From positions 62,001 to 126,000 of the forward strand of contig CAIUMP010000062.1 of the NCBI GenBank assembly GCA_903900335.1: a DNA stretch of 64,000 nt, written 5' to 3'. The first letter of the stretch is position 1; every line of letters starts with the position of its first letter. Positions 14,906 to 23,618 of the stretch are shown in pieces. A model generated the notes under the pieces. That model did not search any database. It saw only the letters and a list, made by a program, of their open reading frames with translations, and was not told the DNA's origin. A program made the position numbers and the translations under genes. The DNA comes from an uncultured Ignavibacteriota bacterium (GTDB lineage: Bacteria > Bacteroidota > Ignavibacteria > Palsa-1295).

Positions 14906-15682
14906 ATGTCCGACAAACCCCTCGCGGTAATTATCATGGCAGCTGGCCAGGGAAAGCGAATGCAGGATCCAAGCAAAGCAAAAGTGCTTTATCCACTCGC
15001 TGGAAAACCAATGTTGGGGCACGTCCTTACGCTGTGCAGCAAGTTAGAGTGCGCAAGGAGCATCTGCATCGTAGGATTTGCGAGGGAACACGTTGCGCAG
15101 TATGTCCAAACTGAATTCCCAGGTGTGTTAATCGCAATTCAACAGGAGCAACTTGGAACCGGTCATGCTGTTCAACAAGCAGAGCCGGAAATGCTTAATT
15201 TTGAGGGAGATGTGCTGGTTCTTTCCGGTGATGTTCCATTGCTTTCAATTGAGACAGTCCGACGACTGATCATGACTCATAGGTTGAAGTGCGCGCTAGC
15301 AACAGTACTTGCGGTTCGGTTATCCGATCCCACAGGATATGGGAGAATTGTCCGGAATAAGACCGGCAATCTTGAGAGGATCGTGGAAGAGAAGGATGCA
15401 AGTTCCGAAGAACGTGCCCTTCGTGAGATAAATACCGGGATTTACGTATTTGATTGCCGAGCACTGTTTGACGCTTTGAAGTTCGTTGATCGGCGGAATG
15501 CACAGGGGGAGTATTACTTGACTGACACGCTGGCCCTCATCGCCGCTCGGTATGGCTCTGACAGTGTTGCGGTAGAACTAACTGGGGATGAGGCGGAGGT
15601 AGCTGGTGTGAATACTAAGATCCAATTGGAGGAATTGGAAGCTGAGTATTTAAGGAGAACTGGACCCTCCTCCGGTGAGTGA
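14906..15682 (+). CDS. GlmU-like UDP-N-acetylglucosamine pyrophosphorylase domain protein (no acetyltransferase domain)
   Basis: 258 residues matching only the uridylyltransferase half of GlmU. It has AAGQGKRMQDPSKAKVLYPL (nucleotide-binding loop and Lys), QQEQLGTGHAVQQAEP, LSGDVPLL, INTGIYVFD and NAQGEYYLTDTL. The left-handed beta-helix acetyltransferase domain that makes bacterial GlmU about 450 residues is absent; the gene stops normally at TGA. It would form UDP-GlcNAc from GlcNAc-1-phosphate and UTP, or act on another sugar phosphate. A separate acetyltransferase would be needed for the preceding step. It follows the panD terminator. Confidence 0.88.
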   Translation: MSDKPLAVIIMAAGQGKRMQDPSKAKVLYPLAGKPMLGHVLTLCSKLECARSICIVGFAREHVAQYVQTEFPGVLIAIQQEQLGTGHAVQQAEPEMLNFEGDVLVLSGDVPLLSIETVRRLIMTHRLKCALATVLAVRLSDPTGYGRIVRNKTGNLERIVEEKDASSEERALREINTGIYVFDCRALFDALKFVDRRNAQGEYYLTDTLALIAARYGSDSVAVELTGDEAEVAGVNTKIQLEELEAEYLRRTGPSSGE

Positions 15683-15790
15683 TGAGGGTGAAGCCGAATT
15701 CAGTGATATTGGGCTCGGAATTGAAACTTCTTGACCTGCTAATCGCTTTTATTAACGGTTCCGGGAGCAGTGAAAAAACCCGGTTTGATT

Positions 15791-16324
15791 ATGAAACGAC
15801 TGTTTGCTTCTCTTATCGTTCTGCTTGCAACAAGTGGATTGGCGCAAGCACAATTCCGCAATGAACTCGCTCCAGGAGCTGATGAAAAGTTAAACACTCT
15901 GGACGCGATGAAGGGCGGGGATTCCTTTTTGTCCCAGCTCTTCGATCCCGCGCGGTTTAGCATGCATCAGAGCTATTCGATGAGCTTTTTCTCCGGTGGA
16001 GGTGGTAGCACAGGACTTAGCATGTTTACGAACACGTTTAGCTACAAGGCTGCCGATAATCTATTCATTTCTGCTGACGTTTCCGCCGTTTATTCCCCAT
16101 TTAGTTCGTTCGGAAGCGAGTTCAGCAAGTCGTTAAATGGGATCTATTTGAACAATGCACGGCTGGACTGGAGATTGGGTGAAAACACCTTTATGAGAGT
16201 CGAGTATGTGGGGGGGCCGGGAAATAGCTTGAACGGGGGGTACAATCCATTCTACAATCCCTATTCCACCCCATCGCCGTTTACTCCGGCGACGTCGTCG
16301 ACACCGAAGTTTCCCGGACATTAA
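15791..16324 (+). CDS. Secreted or outer-membrane hypothetical protein
   Basis: 177 residues. The first 20 (MKRLFASLIVLLATSGLAQA) are a textbook signal peptide, so ATG 15791 was preferred over the GTG 21 bases upstream. The mature part contains FDPARFSMHQSYSMSFFSGG and alternating polar/aromatic strands (LSMFTNTFSYKAADNLFISA), suggesting beta-strands of an outer-membrane or periplasmic protein. A Pro/Tyr/Thr-rich tail ends the protein. It precedes the LytR_C gene. I recognise no named family and assign no function. Confidence 0.75.
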   Translation: MKRLFASLIVLLATSGLAQAQFRNELAPGADEKLNTLDAMKGGDSFLSQLFDPARFSMHQSYSMSFFSGGGGSTGLSMFTNTFSYKAADNLFISADVSAVYSPFSSFGSEFSKSLNGIYLNNARLDWRLGENTFMRVEYVGGPGNSLNGGYNPFYNPYSTPSPFTPATSSTPKFPGH

Positions 16325-16458
16325 TACGGAGTTGGTCGAGCTATGCTTTTCACATAGTGCCTGTACGTTCGGCATTCATGCAGCGCGTTCTCGGATTGGC
16401 TGGCTCTGCGTATGCGGATTCCAGCCATTAGTATTTCACACCGTTGCTTGCGCTGATC

Positions 16459-16971
16459 ATGGCTAGGAGGAACTTGCTGGATCGTCTAGTAGGCGTTGGT
16501 GAGCGGGAGCGAGAAAAACGCAAGCGGACTGCCGTTCATCTCGTATCCTGGCTGTTCGTAGGCATGGTGGTTCTTTTCGTGTTGCTTTTACTCGGGCAGT
16601 TCGTGAGCCGCACAATGCTTTCCCATCCGATCTCCGGGGAGATGGACAAGGCGGCTATGGAAGTCCACAAGGGAGAACGAATCCAAATCAACGTGCTCAA
16701 TGGCTCTGGCAGGAAGGGGATCGCGCAGAAGTTCACCGACTTTCTTCGGGCAAGAAAATTTGATGTGGTACACAGTGACAACTTTACTGATACCAATGTT
16801 GAGCACACCTACATCGTTGACAGAATGCACGATAGCGCGTCTGCACGCAAGATTGCTTACGCGCTTGGAGTAGAAGATAAGTTTGTTCGTACGGAAGTTG
16901 ATACTGAAGAGTACGTTCAGGCGGATATTGTCATCGGCAAGGATTATCCGTTATTAAAGCCGATGAAGTGA
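16459..16971 (+). CDS. LytR C-terminal domain (LytR_C) membrane protein
   Basis: 170 residues. A basic cytoplasmic N-terminus (about 1-28) is followed by one membrane helix (LVSWLFVGMVVLFVLLLLGQ, about 28-50). The C-terminal periplasmic domain, about 75-170, has IQINVLNGSGRKGIAQKFTD and ends ADIVIGKDYPLL. This matches the LytR_C domain that follows LytR-CpsA-Psr catalytic domains in other bacteria, but no LCP domain is present. A TTG 15 bases upstream could also start the protein. It sits directly upstream of rsfS and argS. Confidence 0.85.
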   Translation: MARRNLLDRLVGVGEREREKRKRTAVHLVSWLFVGMVVLFVLLLLGQFVSRTMLSHPISGEMDKAAMEVHKGERIQINVLNGSGRKGIAQKFTDFLRARKFDVVHSDNFTDTNVEHTYIVDRMHDSASARKIAYALGVEDKFVRTEVDTEEYVQADIVIGKDYPLLKPMK

Positions 16972-16983
16972 TTTATATTTTGA

Positions 16984-17679
16984 ATGGCAAAATTAACGAC
17001 GAAAAAGACGGTTTCGAAAGGCACTGCGAAGGCCGCTCCGGCAGCCAAAAACAAGATTGCTGCTGCAAAAAAAGTTGCGGCGCCAAAGTCTGGCGTTAAG
17101 CCACGCACCACAAAGGCAGTCACAACCAAGGCCTCCAGTGTGAAGCCAGCCGCGGTGAAGATCACTGCTTCAAAGAAGTCGGCAGCAAAACGACCGGCCC
17201 GCAAGCCTGCCGACCAATTCGCAGAGGTTCGAAAGGCGGCTCTCGCGGCGGCTCAGTATGCGATTGAGAGGAAAGCTAGCGAGGTCAAAATGCTAGATCT
17301 GACCGGCATTACGTCCATGACAGACTTCTTTGTTGTTGCCAGTGGAGATAGCGACCGGCAGGTGAAAGCGATCGCAGAGAATGTCATTGCGAGTATGCGC
17401 GACCTTGAGGGTGTCAGTCCATGGCGGAGCGAAGGGTGGGATGCACTACAATGGATCGTGATCGACTTCGTGGATTTCGTCGTACATGTATTCCAGACGG
17501 AATCTCGGCACTTTTACAATATCGAGCGATTGTGGGCCGATGCACCAACTGTAGAAGTAGAAGATACTCTTCCGAAGGCAAAAGCACCAAAGAAAGCAAA
17601 AGTATCTACGACCACAAAACCGCCTTCTAGTATTCGTGTCATAAGCGACTTTCAGGAAGTCGGAGGAGCACAGAGATAA
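16984..17679 (+). CDS. rsfS: Ribosome silencing factor with histone H1-like N-terminal extension
   Basis: 231 residues. Residues about 1-75 are almost entirely Lys, Ala, Pro, Thr and Ser (for example KKSAAKRPARKPADQ), resembling histone H1 or HctB-type tails. Residues about 82-185 are the RsfS/Iojap domain, with VKMLDLTGITSMTDFFVVAS, GDSDRQVKAIAENV, EGWDALQWIVIDFVDFVVHV and FYNIERLWADAP. Known RsfS binds ribosomal protein L14 and blocks subunit joining in starvation. Typical RsfS is about 105-130 residues, so both the basic N-terminus and a C-terminal Lys-rich tail (186-231) are extra. The TAATG stop/start overlap couples it to argS. Confidence 0.93.
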   Translation: MAKLTTKKTVSKGTAKAAPAAKNKIAAAKKVAAPKSGVKPRTTKAVTTKASSVKPAAVKITASKKSAAKRPARKPADQFAEVRKAALAAAQYAIERKASEVKMLDLTGITSMTDFFVVASGDSDRQVKAIAENVIASMRDLEGVSPWRSEGWDALQWIVIDFVDFVVHVFQTESRHFYNIERLWADAPTVEVEDTLPKAKAPKKAKVSTTTKPPSSIRVISDFQEVGGAQR

Positions 17680-19313
17680 TGGATGGGTATCTTCAAACGC
17701 TCTTTCGTGCCGCTCTCGATAACTTGGGTGCGCCAGTGGATGCGGTCATCAAATTCGATGTGCCACAGAATGCCTCGCACGGTGATGTCTCGACGAACAT
17801 AGCAATGGTGCTTGCAAAGCAGCTCAAGCGGCAGCCGCGCGCACTTGCGGAGGAGCTAGTTGCGCTGCTGAAGGCAGATCATCGTTACGTCCAGTCCATA
17901 AATATTGCCGGGCCTGGTTTCATCAACATCACGTTCTCGCCAACTTGCTTGACCGATCAGCTAAAAGTCTTGATCTCAGGCGGTGCAAACTTTGGCCGGT
18001 CGAACCTCAACAAAGGCAAGACCGTAAACCTTGAGTGGGTCAGTGCGAACCCCACGGGGAATCTGCACGCCGGCCACGGTCGGCAAGTTTGCCTCGGACA
18101 GGTGATCGGCAACCTCCTCGAATGGACTGGCTACTCTCTGACTCGAGAGTATTACTTTAACAACGCGGGTAACCAGATGACAAATCTGGCGAAGTCCGTC
18201 AGAACCCGTTATCTCCAGGAGTTGGGTGATTCTGTCGAACTTGAGGAAGATGGTTATCGTGGCATTGAGATCATCGAGATCGCAAAGGGAATCGTACAGG
18301 AGTTTGGCGAGTCCAAGAGGGGCGCTCCGCTTGCGTTCTTCCAATCATACGGTGAACAGGCTAACTTCAAGAGCATCCGTCGAACCTTGGATCGCCTTGG
18401 TGTGCATCATGACGTGTTTTTCAACGAGAACTCCCTCTATGATTCCGGTGCTGTAACCGAGACAATTCAAGCATTCCGTGACAGGGAGCTCGCTTACGAC
18501 AGGGATGGCGCTGTCTGGCTGAAGCTTTCCGAGATGGGAGAGAAGGAAGATCGAGTGATTGTCAAGTCGTCAGGAGATCCGACCTATCGCTTACCGGACA
18601 TCGCTTATCACCGGAATAAGTTAGCTCGCGGTTATGATGAAATCATTGATATCTTTGGTGCTGATCACATAGCAACAATTCCCGATGTATTAGCGGGGCT
18701 ACGCGCTTTGGGATATGATACTTCAAGGGTCCGCGTGATCATTCACCAGATGGTGTCCTTTGTTTCCGGTGAAGAGGTTATCAAGTTTTCAAAGCGCAGT
18801 GGCGGGACGTACACCCTTGAGGAGTTAATTGACGACGTGGGGACTGACGCCGTGAAGTTCTTCTTCAATATGAGGGCGGCCGGAACGCACCTTGAGTTTG
18901 ATGTTGCTCTCGCGAAGGAGCAATCGGAAAAGAACCCGGTGTACTATGTGCAATATGCCCATGCGCGCATAGCAAGTATATTGCGTTTCGCGGACCAGCA
19001 AGGATTGCGGGCAGGGCTGCACCCGGAGACGGATCTAACCGCTCTCGTCCACCCGGAGGAGCTCAATCTCATAAAGATCCTTCTTCGATTTCCTGAGCTT
19101 GTGGAGCGATCGGCCACCTCGTGTGCCCCTCACCATCTTTGCGAATATGTGCGTGATGTGGCGGCGCAATTCCACAAGTTCTATCACGATTGCCGCATTG
19201 TGGGCAGTTCGGAGCCCGTTCAGTCTGCTCGACTTGCACTCGCCCTTGCTTCCAAGCAGGTCCTCGCTAATGGCTGCGCCATTCTTGGCATAGCAGCACC
19301 GGAGAGCATGTAA
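17679..19313 (+). CDS. argS: Arginine--tRNA ligase
   Basis: 544 residues. An N-terminal additional domain (about 1-90) binds tRNA. SANPTGNLHAGHGRQVCLGQ contains the HIGH-type motif HAGH; YYFNNAGNQMTNLAKSV and VIKFSKRSGGTYTLEELID follow, the latter in place of the KMSKS loop (FSKRSG), a common ArgRS variant. The C-terminal DALR anticodon-binding domain has YVQYAHARIASILR. It charges tRNA-Arg. The start overlaps the rsfS stop by one base. Confidence 0.97.
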   Translation: MDGYLQTLFRAALDNLGAPVDAVIKFDVPQNASHGDVSTNIAMVLAKQLKRQPRALAEELVALLKADHRYVQSINIAGPGFINITFSPTCLTDQLKVLISGGANFGRSNLNKGKTVNLEWVSANPTGNLHAGHGRQVCLGQVIGNLLEWTGYSLTREYYFNNAGNQMTNLAKSVRTRYLQELGDSVELEEDGYRGIEIIEIAKGIVQEFGESKRGAPLAFFQSYGEQANFKSIRRTLDRLGVHHDVFFNENSLYDSGAVTETIQAFRDRELAYDRDGAVWLKLSEMGEKEDRVIVKSSGDPTYRLPDIAYHRNKLARGYDEIIDIFGADHIATIPDVLAGLRALGYDTSRVRVIIHQMVSFVSGEEVIKFSKRSGGTYTLEELIDDVGTDAVKFFFNMRAAGTHLEFDVALAKEQSEKNPVYYVQYAHARIASILRFADQQGLRAGLHPETDLTALVHPEELNLIKILLRFPELVERSATSCAPHHLCEYVRDVAAQFHKFYHDCRIVGSSEPVQSARLALALASKQVLANGCAILGIAAPESM

Positions 19314-19318
19314 TCGCG

Positions 19319-20683
19319 ATGATACCGCTGGGCGCAGAGATCGTTTTGGTGGTCGTATTCCTTGTTTTGCACGCGTTCTTCTCGCTGGCAGAAACAAGTG
19401 TACTCAATGTGCGCAAAAGCAGGTTGCGCGAAATATTGGACGACGAGGATTTGCCAGAGTGGAAGCATCGCCGGGCACGTATGATCTTGTCGATGAAGCT
19501 CAACCCAGAGGGCTTCATTGCTACGGTGCAGTCGGGATCCGTTTTCTTCAGCTTCCTCGCGGCTACTTACTCGATCTTTATCGGTTATCAACATTTGTGG
19601 CCGATTCTCCAATCAGCTTCAGGGCTACCATCGGGATTGAGCCTGGCCGTTGCTTTTATCGTGATGATACTCGCTGTCACGATACTTGATCTAACTTTCG
19701 GTGCACTGATTCCTAAGTCGATCGCGATTCATCGCTCGGAGCTGATTTCAAGTACATTGGCTCCGACACTCAGCCTCTTACTCAAGATTCTCCGCCCGAT
19801 CATTCACATCCCAGTGATGATCTCAAATATGGTGCTTCGCCCGTTCCGTGACCATACTAGTTTCATCGAAAGCCGGATCTCGGAAGAGGAATTCCGAGTA
19901 ATGCTTGAGGAAGGTGCACGAAGCGGGGTGCTCGATAAGACTGAGAACGAGCTCATTGAGAACATCTTCGACTTTCGAGACACTACTGCTCGTGAGATCA
20001 TGGTGCCGCGAATCAAGATTACAGCGATCGATCTCGGGATGCCGCGCGAACAGGTGATTGATAGGATCATCTCAGAAGGTTTTACCCGGCTTCCGGTTTA
20101 TCAAGATACTCTTGACAACATTGTCGGTGTGATCAATTCCAAGGATGTACTAGCACTGATTGAGCATCCAGATCTGATCGTTCTTTATGACATAATTCGA
20201 CCAGTAAGCTTCGTCCCAGAGACAAAGCTGATTGCAGAGCTTCTACGCGAGTTTCAGCGGGAGAAACTCCACATGGCTATCATCGTAGATGAATTTGGTG
20301 GGACCGCCGGAATAACTACTTTGGAAGATATTCTAGAGGAGATAGTCGGAGAGATCCATGACGAATACGACGAGGAGCGGCGTGAGGTTCAGGTGGGTGA
20401 GGATAGAAAGTCAGTCGGACTATCCGCAGATTATTCAATCGGTGATGCAAACCAGGAGTTGGAGGCGATCTTCTCGGACTTCCACATTCCGGAGGACGAG
20501 GAGTACGAATCGGTCAGCGGGTATGTCAATAAGCTATTCGGACACATTCCGGAGATCGGAGAGAGCCGCGAAACACAGGGTGTAAAAATTGTTGTTACGG
20601 AAAAAGGACCGATGAACGTATCACAGGTTCGATTCGAGGAAGTGGGTAATTTGGAGAACCCCAATTTAAACGGAAAAGCATGA
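19319..20683 (+). CDS. CNNM/CorC-family membrane protein (hemolysin-like, CBS pair)
   Basis: 454 residues. The N-terminal CNNM domain has about four membrane segments, including IVLVVVFLVLHAFFSLAETS and VAFIVMILAVTILDLTFGAL, followed by the conserved IPKSIAI. Two CBS domains (about 215-340) start at TAREIMVPRIKITAIDL, and the second holds HMAIIVDEFGGTAGITTLED. The C-terminal CorC_HlyC domain is about 350-440. Characterised family members are implicated in magnesium and cobalt efflux; 'hemolysin' is a historical label. It lies 5 bases after argS and is probably cotranscribed. Confidence 0.92.
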   Translation: MIPLGAEIVLVVVFLVLHAFFSLAETSVLNVRKSRLREILDDEDLPEWKHRRARMILSMKLNPEGFIATVQSGSVFFSFLAATYSIFIGYQHLWPILQSASGLPSGLSLAVAFIVMILAVTILDLTFGALIPKSIAIHRSELISSTLAPTLSLLLKILRPIIHIPVMISNMVLRPFRDHTSFIESRISEEEFRVMLEEGARSGVLDKTENELIENIFDFRDTTAREIMVPRIKITAIDLGMPREQVIDRIISEGFTRLPVYQDTLDNIVGVINSKDVLALIEHPDLIVLYDIIRPVSFVPETKLIAELLREFQREKLHMAIIVDEFGGTAGITTLEDILEEIVGEIHDEYDEERREVQVGEDRKSVGLSADYSIGDANQELEAIFSDFHIPEDEEYESVSGYVNKLFGHIPEIGESRETQGVKIVVTEKGPMNVSQVRFEEVGNLENPNLNGKA

Positions 20684-20737
20684 AATTTGCGACGAATTAG
20701 CAGTCTACAATTGATCTTACTTCGAAGCAAGCTACTC

Positions 20738-22936
20738 ATGCCATATTTTTCGTATTCCCGCCTCTCAAAGCTTCTACTCGTTCTCGTCGGCTTCGTTGGC
20801 CAAATGCTCTCCGAGGGGTCACTGCTTGCACAGCAGATTTCCCCGAAGCCGGAGGCGTTGAAGCACGCTCGTGCTGGATTTGACTACGAGCAAAAGCGCC
20901 AGTATCAACTTGCTCTTTTCGAGTACGACACGGCCTCCAAGCTAGATCCAACTTACCCCTACCCCGTGGAGCGAACAGGCGGGATGTATCAAGTTCTGAA
21001 GAACTACAAACTTGCAATAGCCTTTTATCAGAAGGCGATCAAACTCGACTCCAATTTCGATGTGTATAACTACTACAACTTGGGATTGGCATATCGCATC
21101 GTGGAGAAACACGACAGCGCGGTGAGCGCATTACGCGAATTCCTTCACAGAATGGATCCCATTAACCATTCGGACTCAGTGGCGATGAAGGATGCGGATT
21201 GGTGGATCAAGTTCAATTTAGGATGTATTGTTGAAAAAGCAAAGGCGAAGAATACTGATGAGCCTGTTGCGCTCACGGAGTTAAACAGTTCGTACGATGA
21301 TTTTGGACCTACCGTGACGGCAGATGGGCTTACCCTTTATTTCACCTCGCGTCGCCCTGGCACCAACGATAAGCAGCAGATAGAGACGAAGGATTTTGGC
21401 GACGACCTCTTCGTTTCACATCGTGATACCTCGGGCCATTGGTCTAAGCCTGTCACCTTACCACCGCCGGTGAATTCTTCTGACGACGAAGGTGCTTCCA
21501 CAGTCAGCGCAGACGGGCAATCGCTGTACTTTAGTTTGTGCAGAAGACCGGATGGCATCGGGGATTGTGATCTGTACCACTCTGAGCTCGTGGGAGATCA
21601 GTGGACGAAGCCTTCAAATTATGGGCGGCCACTCAATTCGGAGTCCTGGGATGCACAACCAACTGTTACCGCTGATGGCAACACTATGTATTTCTCCAGC
21701 AGGCGGCGAGGTTCGATCGACGGTTCCGAGGATATTTATGTAAGTTACAAGAGCCCGGGTGGAACCTGGACGACACCGCAGAACATTGGCGAACCCGTGA
21801 ATACGCGCTTTAATGAGCGTTCGCCGTTCATCTCGGCCGATGGGAAGACCCTCTACTTTTCCTCCAATGGTCACCCTGGTTTTGGCAATCATGATCTGTT
21901 CATGGCGCGTATGATGGATGACGGGACATGGAGCGAGCCTATAAATCTTGGCTCACCGATCAACTCTTATGGGGACGATGCATTTCTGACCATCCCTGCT
22001 CGCGGTGACAAGGTTATCTATTCGAGTCAGCGCGCAAACGCGCGAGGAGATCTGAATCTCTACGAGGCTGTATTGCCTTTGGCATTCCGCCCTGGCCCGA
22101 TAACGCTCGTAGCTGGGACTGTCTATGATAAGAAGACCCATAAGCCCGTGGGTGCGAAGATCGAAGTGAACGATCTAAAGGCCGACCAGGTCGTTGCATC
22201 CTATCGGTCCAATAAGGTGACCGGTAAGTTCTATATTACCCTCGGCACTGGCAAGATGTACGGAATCACCGCGCAGGCCCCTGGTTACGTGCATTATTCG
22301 GATAACTACCTTGTCCCTGATACTATATCTTATCGTGAGGTAACACATGATCTGCCGCTGGACAGACTACCGGACTATGTGGACAAGGGCTCAGATTCTG
22401 GTGCTCTTGGCAATGGCAACAGTACGTTAGCTCAGAACGGAGGAAAGGAAAATAGCTCCCCAAACCCTGGGACTGCGACCACCAATTCTGGTGCTGGTCG
22501 GAATATTGGTTCCGGGTCCGTTGTGAGCGTGCCGCTGGACTCTGGCAAGCGTGCCGGCAAAGAGCAGAAGACGACCGGATCTAGCCAGCCAATTGGGGAG
22601 CCGATTGCACTGCACAATATCTTTTTTGATTTCAACAAAAGCGATCTAAGGCCTGAATCGCACACGGAGCTTCGCTACCTAATCGAGCTGATGAAAGAAC
22701 ACACTACCTATCGCATTGAGATCGATGGGCACACAGATAGCGTGGGCACACCGATTTATAACCTGAAGCTTTCGGAAGCTCGCGCGAATGCCGTACGGAC
22801 ATATATGGTGCAGCAAGGTATAAACGCTAAACGAGTTACTGCACGTGGATATGGCGCAACAAAGCCCATGGACACGAATGCAACCGAAGAGGGAAGGCAA
22901 AAAAATAGGCGGACGGAGTTCCGATTCCTTAAGTAG
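20738..22936 (+). CDS. PorE-like T9SS-associated protein (TPR, PD40 propeller, regulatory domain, OmpA)
   Basis: 732 residues. A signal sequence (to about residue 32) is followed by TPR helices (about 40-165) and WD40-like PD40 repeats (about 180-430). The repeat motif (SxDGxTLYFSS / GxxDLF) is seen as TADGLTLYFTSRRPG, SADGQSLYFSLCRRP, TADGNTMYFSSRRRG and SADGKTLYFSSNGHPG. A carboxypeptidase-regulatory-like domain (about 455-545) begins AGTVYDKKTHKPVGAKIEV. After a low-complexity linker, an OmpA peptidoglycan-binding domain (last 110 residues) carries FFDFNKSDLRPES and IDGHTDSVG. This domain order is that of PorE of the type IX secretion system. A TTG 51 bases upstream is possible, but the ATG gives a better signal peptide. 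Confidence 0.88.
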   Translation: MPYFSYSRLSKLLLVLVGFVGQMLSEGSLLAQQISPKPEALKHARAGFDYEQKRQYQLALFEYDTASKLDPTYPYPVERTGGMYQVLKNYKLAIAFYQKAIKLDSNFDVYNYYNLGLAYRIVEKHDSAVSALREFLHRMDPINHSDSVAMKDADWWIKFNLGCIVEKAKAKNTDEPVALTELNSSYDDFGPTVTADGLTLYFTSRRPGTNDKQQIETKDFGDDLFVSHRDTSGHWSKPVTLPPPVNSSDDEGASTVSADGQSLYFSLCRRPDGIGDCDLYHSELVGDQWTKPSNYGRPLNSESWDAQPTVTADGNTMYFSSRRRGSIDGSEDIYVSYKSPGGTWTTPQNIGEPVNTRFNERSPFISADGKTLYFSSNGHPGFGNHDLFMARMMDDGTWSEPINLGSPINSYGDDAFLTIPARGDKVIYSSQRANARGDLNLYEAVLPLAFRPGPITLVAGTVYDKKTHKPVGAKIEVNDLKADQVVASYRSNKVTGKFYITLGTGKMYGITAQAPGYVHYSDNYLVPDTISYREVTHDLPLDRLPDYVDKGSDSGALGNGNSTLAQNGGKENSSPNPGTATTNSGAGRNIGSGSVVSVPLDSGKRAGKEQKTTGSSQPIGEPIALHNIFFDFNKSDLRPESHTELRYLIELMKEHTTYRIEIDGHTDSVGTPIYNLKLSEARANAVRTYMVQQGINAKRVTARGYGATKPMDTNATEEGRQKNRRTEFRFLK

Positions 22937-23021
22937 TTAGATCGATTGCTTCGTCCGATCGGTGCATATCGGGCGCGTCTCTTCGTGAATAAATATCGCG
23001 AGAGTTCTGTTCTACCGCTGG

Positions 23022-23618
23022 ATGAAAATCAACCGTCTCGGCATTCTCGGAGCGACATTCAATCCTCCGCATCTTGCACACCTGATCGGAGGGGAGCGAG
23101 CTGTGGAGGAGTGTACGCTTGATCGATTATTGTTTGTCCCCGCGAATATACCCCCTCATAAGGCTGAATGCGATTTTGTCGTCCCTGCATTGCATCGCCT
23201 TGCGATGACTCGATTAGCCACTCAACATAATCCTCACTTTGGCGTTTCGGACATTGAGATAGCGCGTGAGGGGATCTCCTACACGATAGACACAATTAGG
23301 CAAATTCGGAAGCAGTTCAACCCTGAGAAGCTACTCCTCTTCATAGGTTTGGATCATTTGGAGACATTCGGTGCCTGGTACAAATCGAATGAGGTACTTG
23401 AGGAATCGAGCGTTGTTGCAATGCTACGTCCCTCGCATGGCCTTGACAGAGTGGACCCCTCAATTCTAGCCAGAGTGCAGGTTCTTAGGATACCGCTGCT
23501 CGAGATTTCCTCCACGGATATTCGTCAAAGGCTGCAAGCCAGAAAGTCTATCCGATACTTGGTACCGGAGGCGGTAGCTGAGTACATTTCGGATCACGAA
23601 CTCTACGCAAGTAAATGA
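23022..23618 (+). CDS. nadD: Nicotinate-nucleotide adenylyltransferase
   Basis: 198 residues. ILGATFNPPHLAHLIGGERA contains the nucleotidyltransferase (H/T)xGH-like motif as HLAH. FVPANIPPHK and LEISSTDIRQRL carry the ISSTxIR motif of NadD. It adenylates nicotinate mononucleotide in NAD synthesis. The motif's usual Gly is Ala (HLAH for HxGH), a tolerated variant. Its stop overlaps the start of the ABC permease gene by four bases. Confidence 0.96.
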   Translation: MKINRLGILGATFNPPHLAHLIGGERAVEECTLDRLLFVPANIPPHKAECDFVVPALHRLAMTRLATQHNPHFGVSDIEIAREGISYTIDTIRQIRKQFNPEKLLLFIGLDHLETFGAWYKSNEVLEESSVVAMLRPSHGLDRVDPSILARVQVLRIPLLEISSTDIRQRLQARKSIRYLVPEAVAEYISDHELYASK

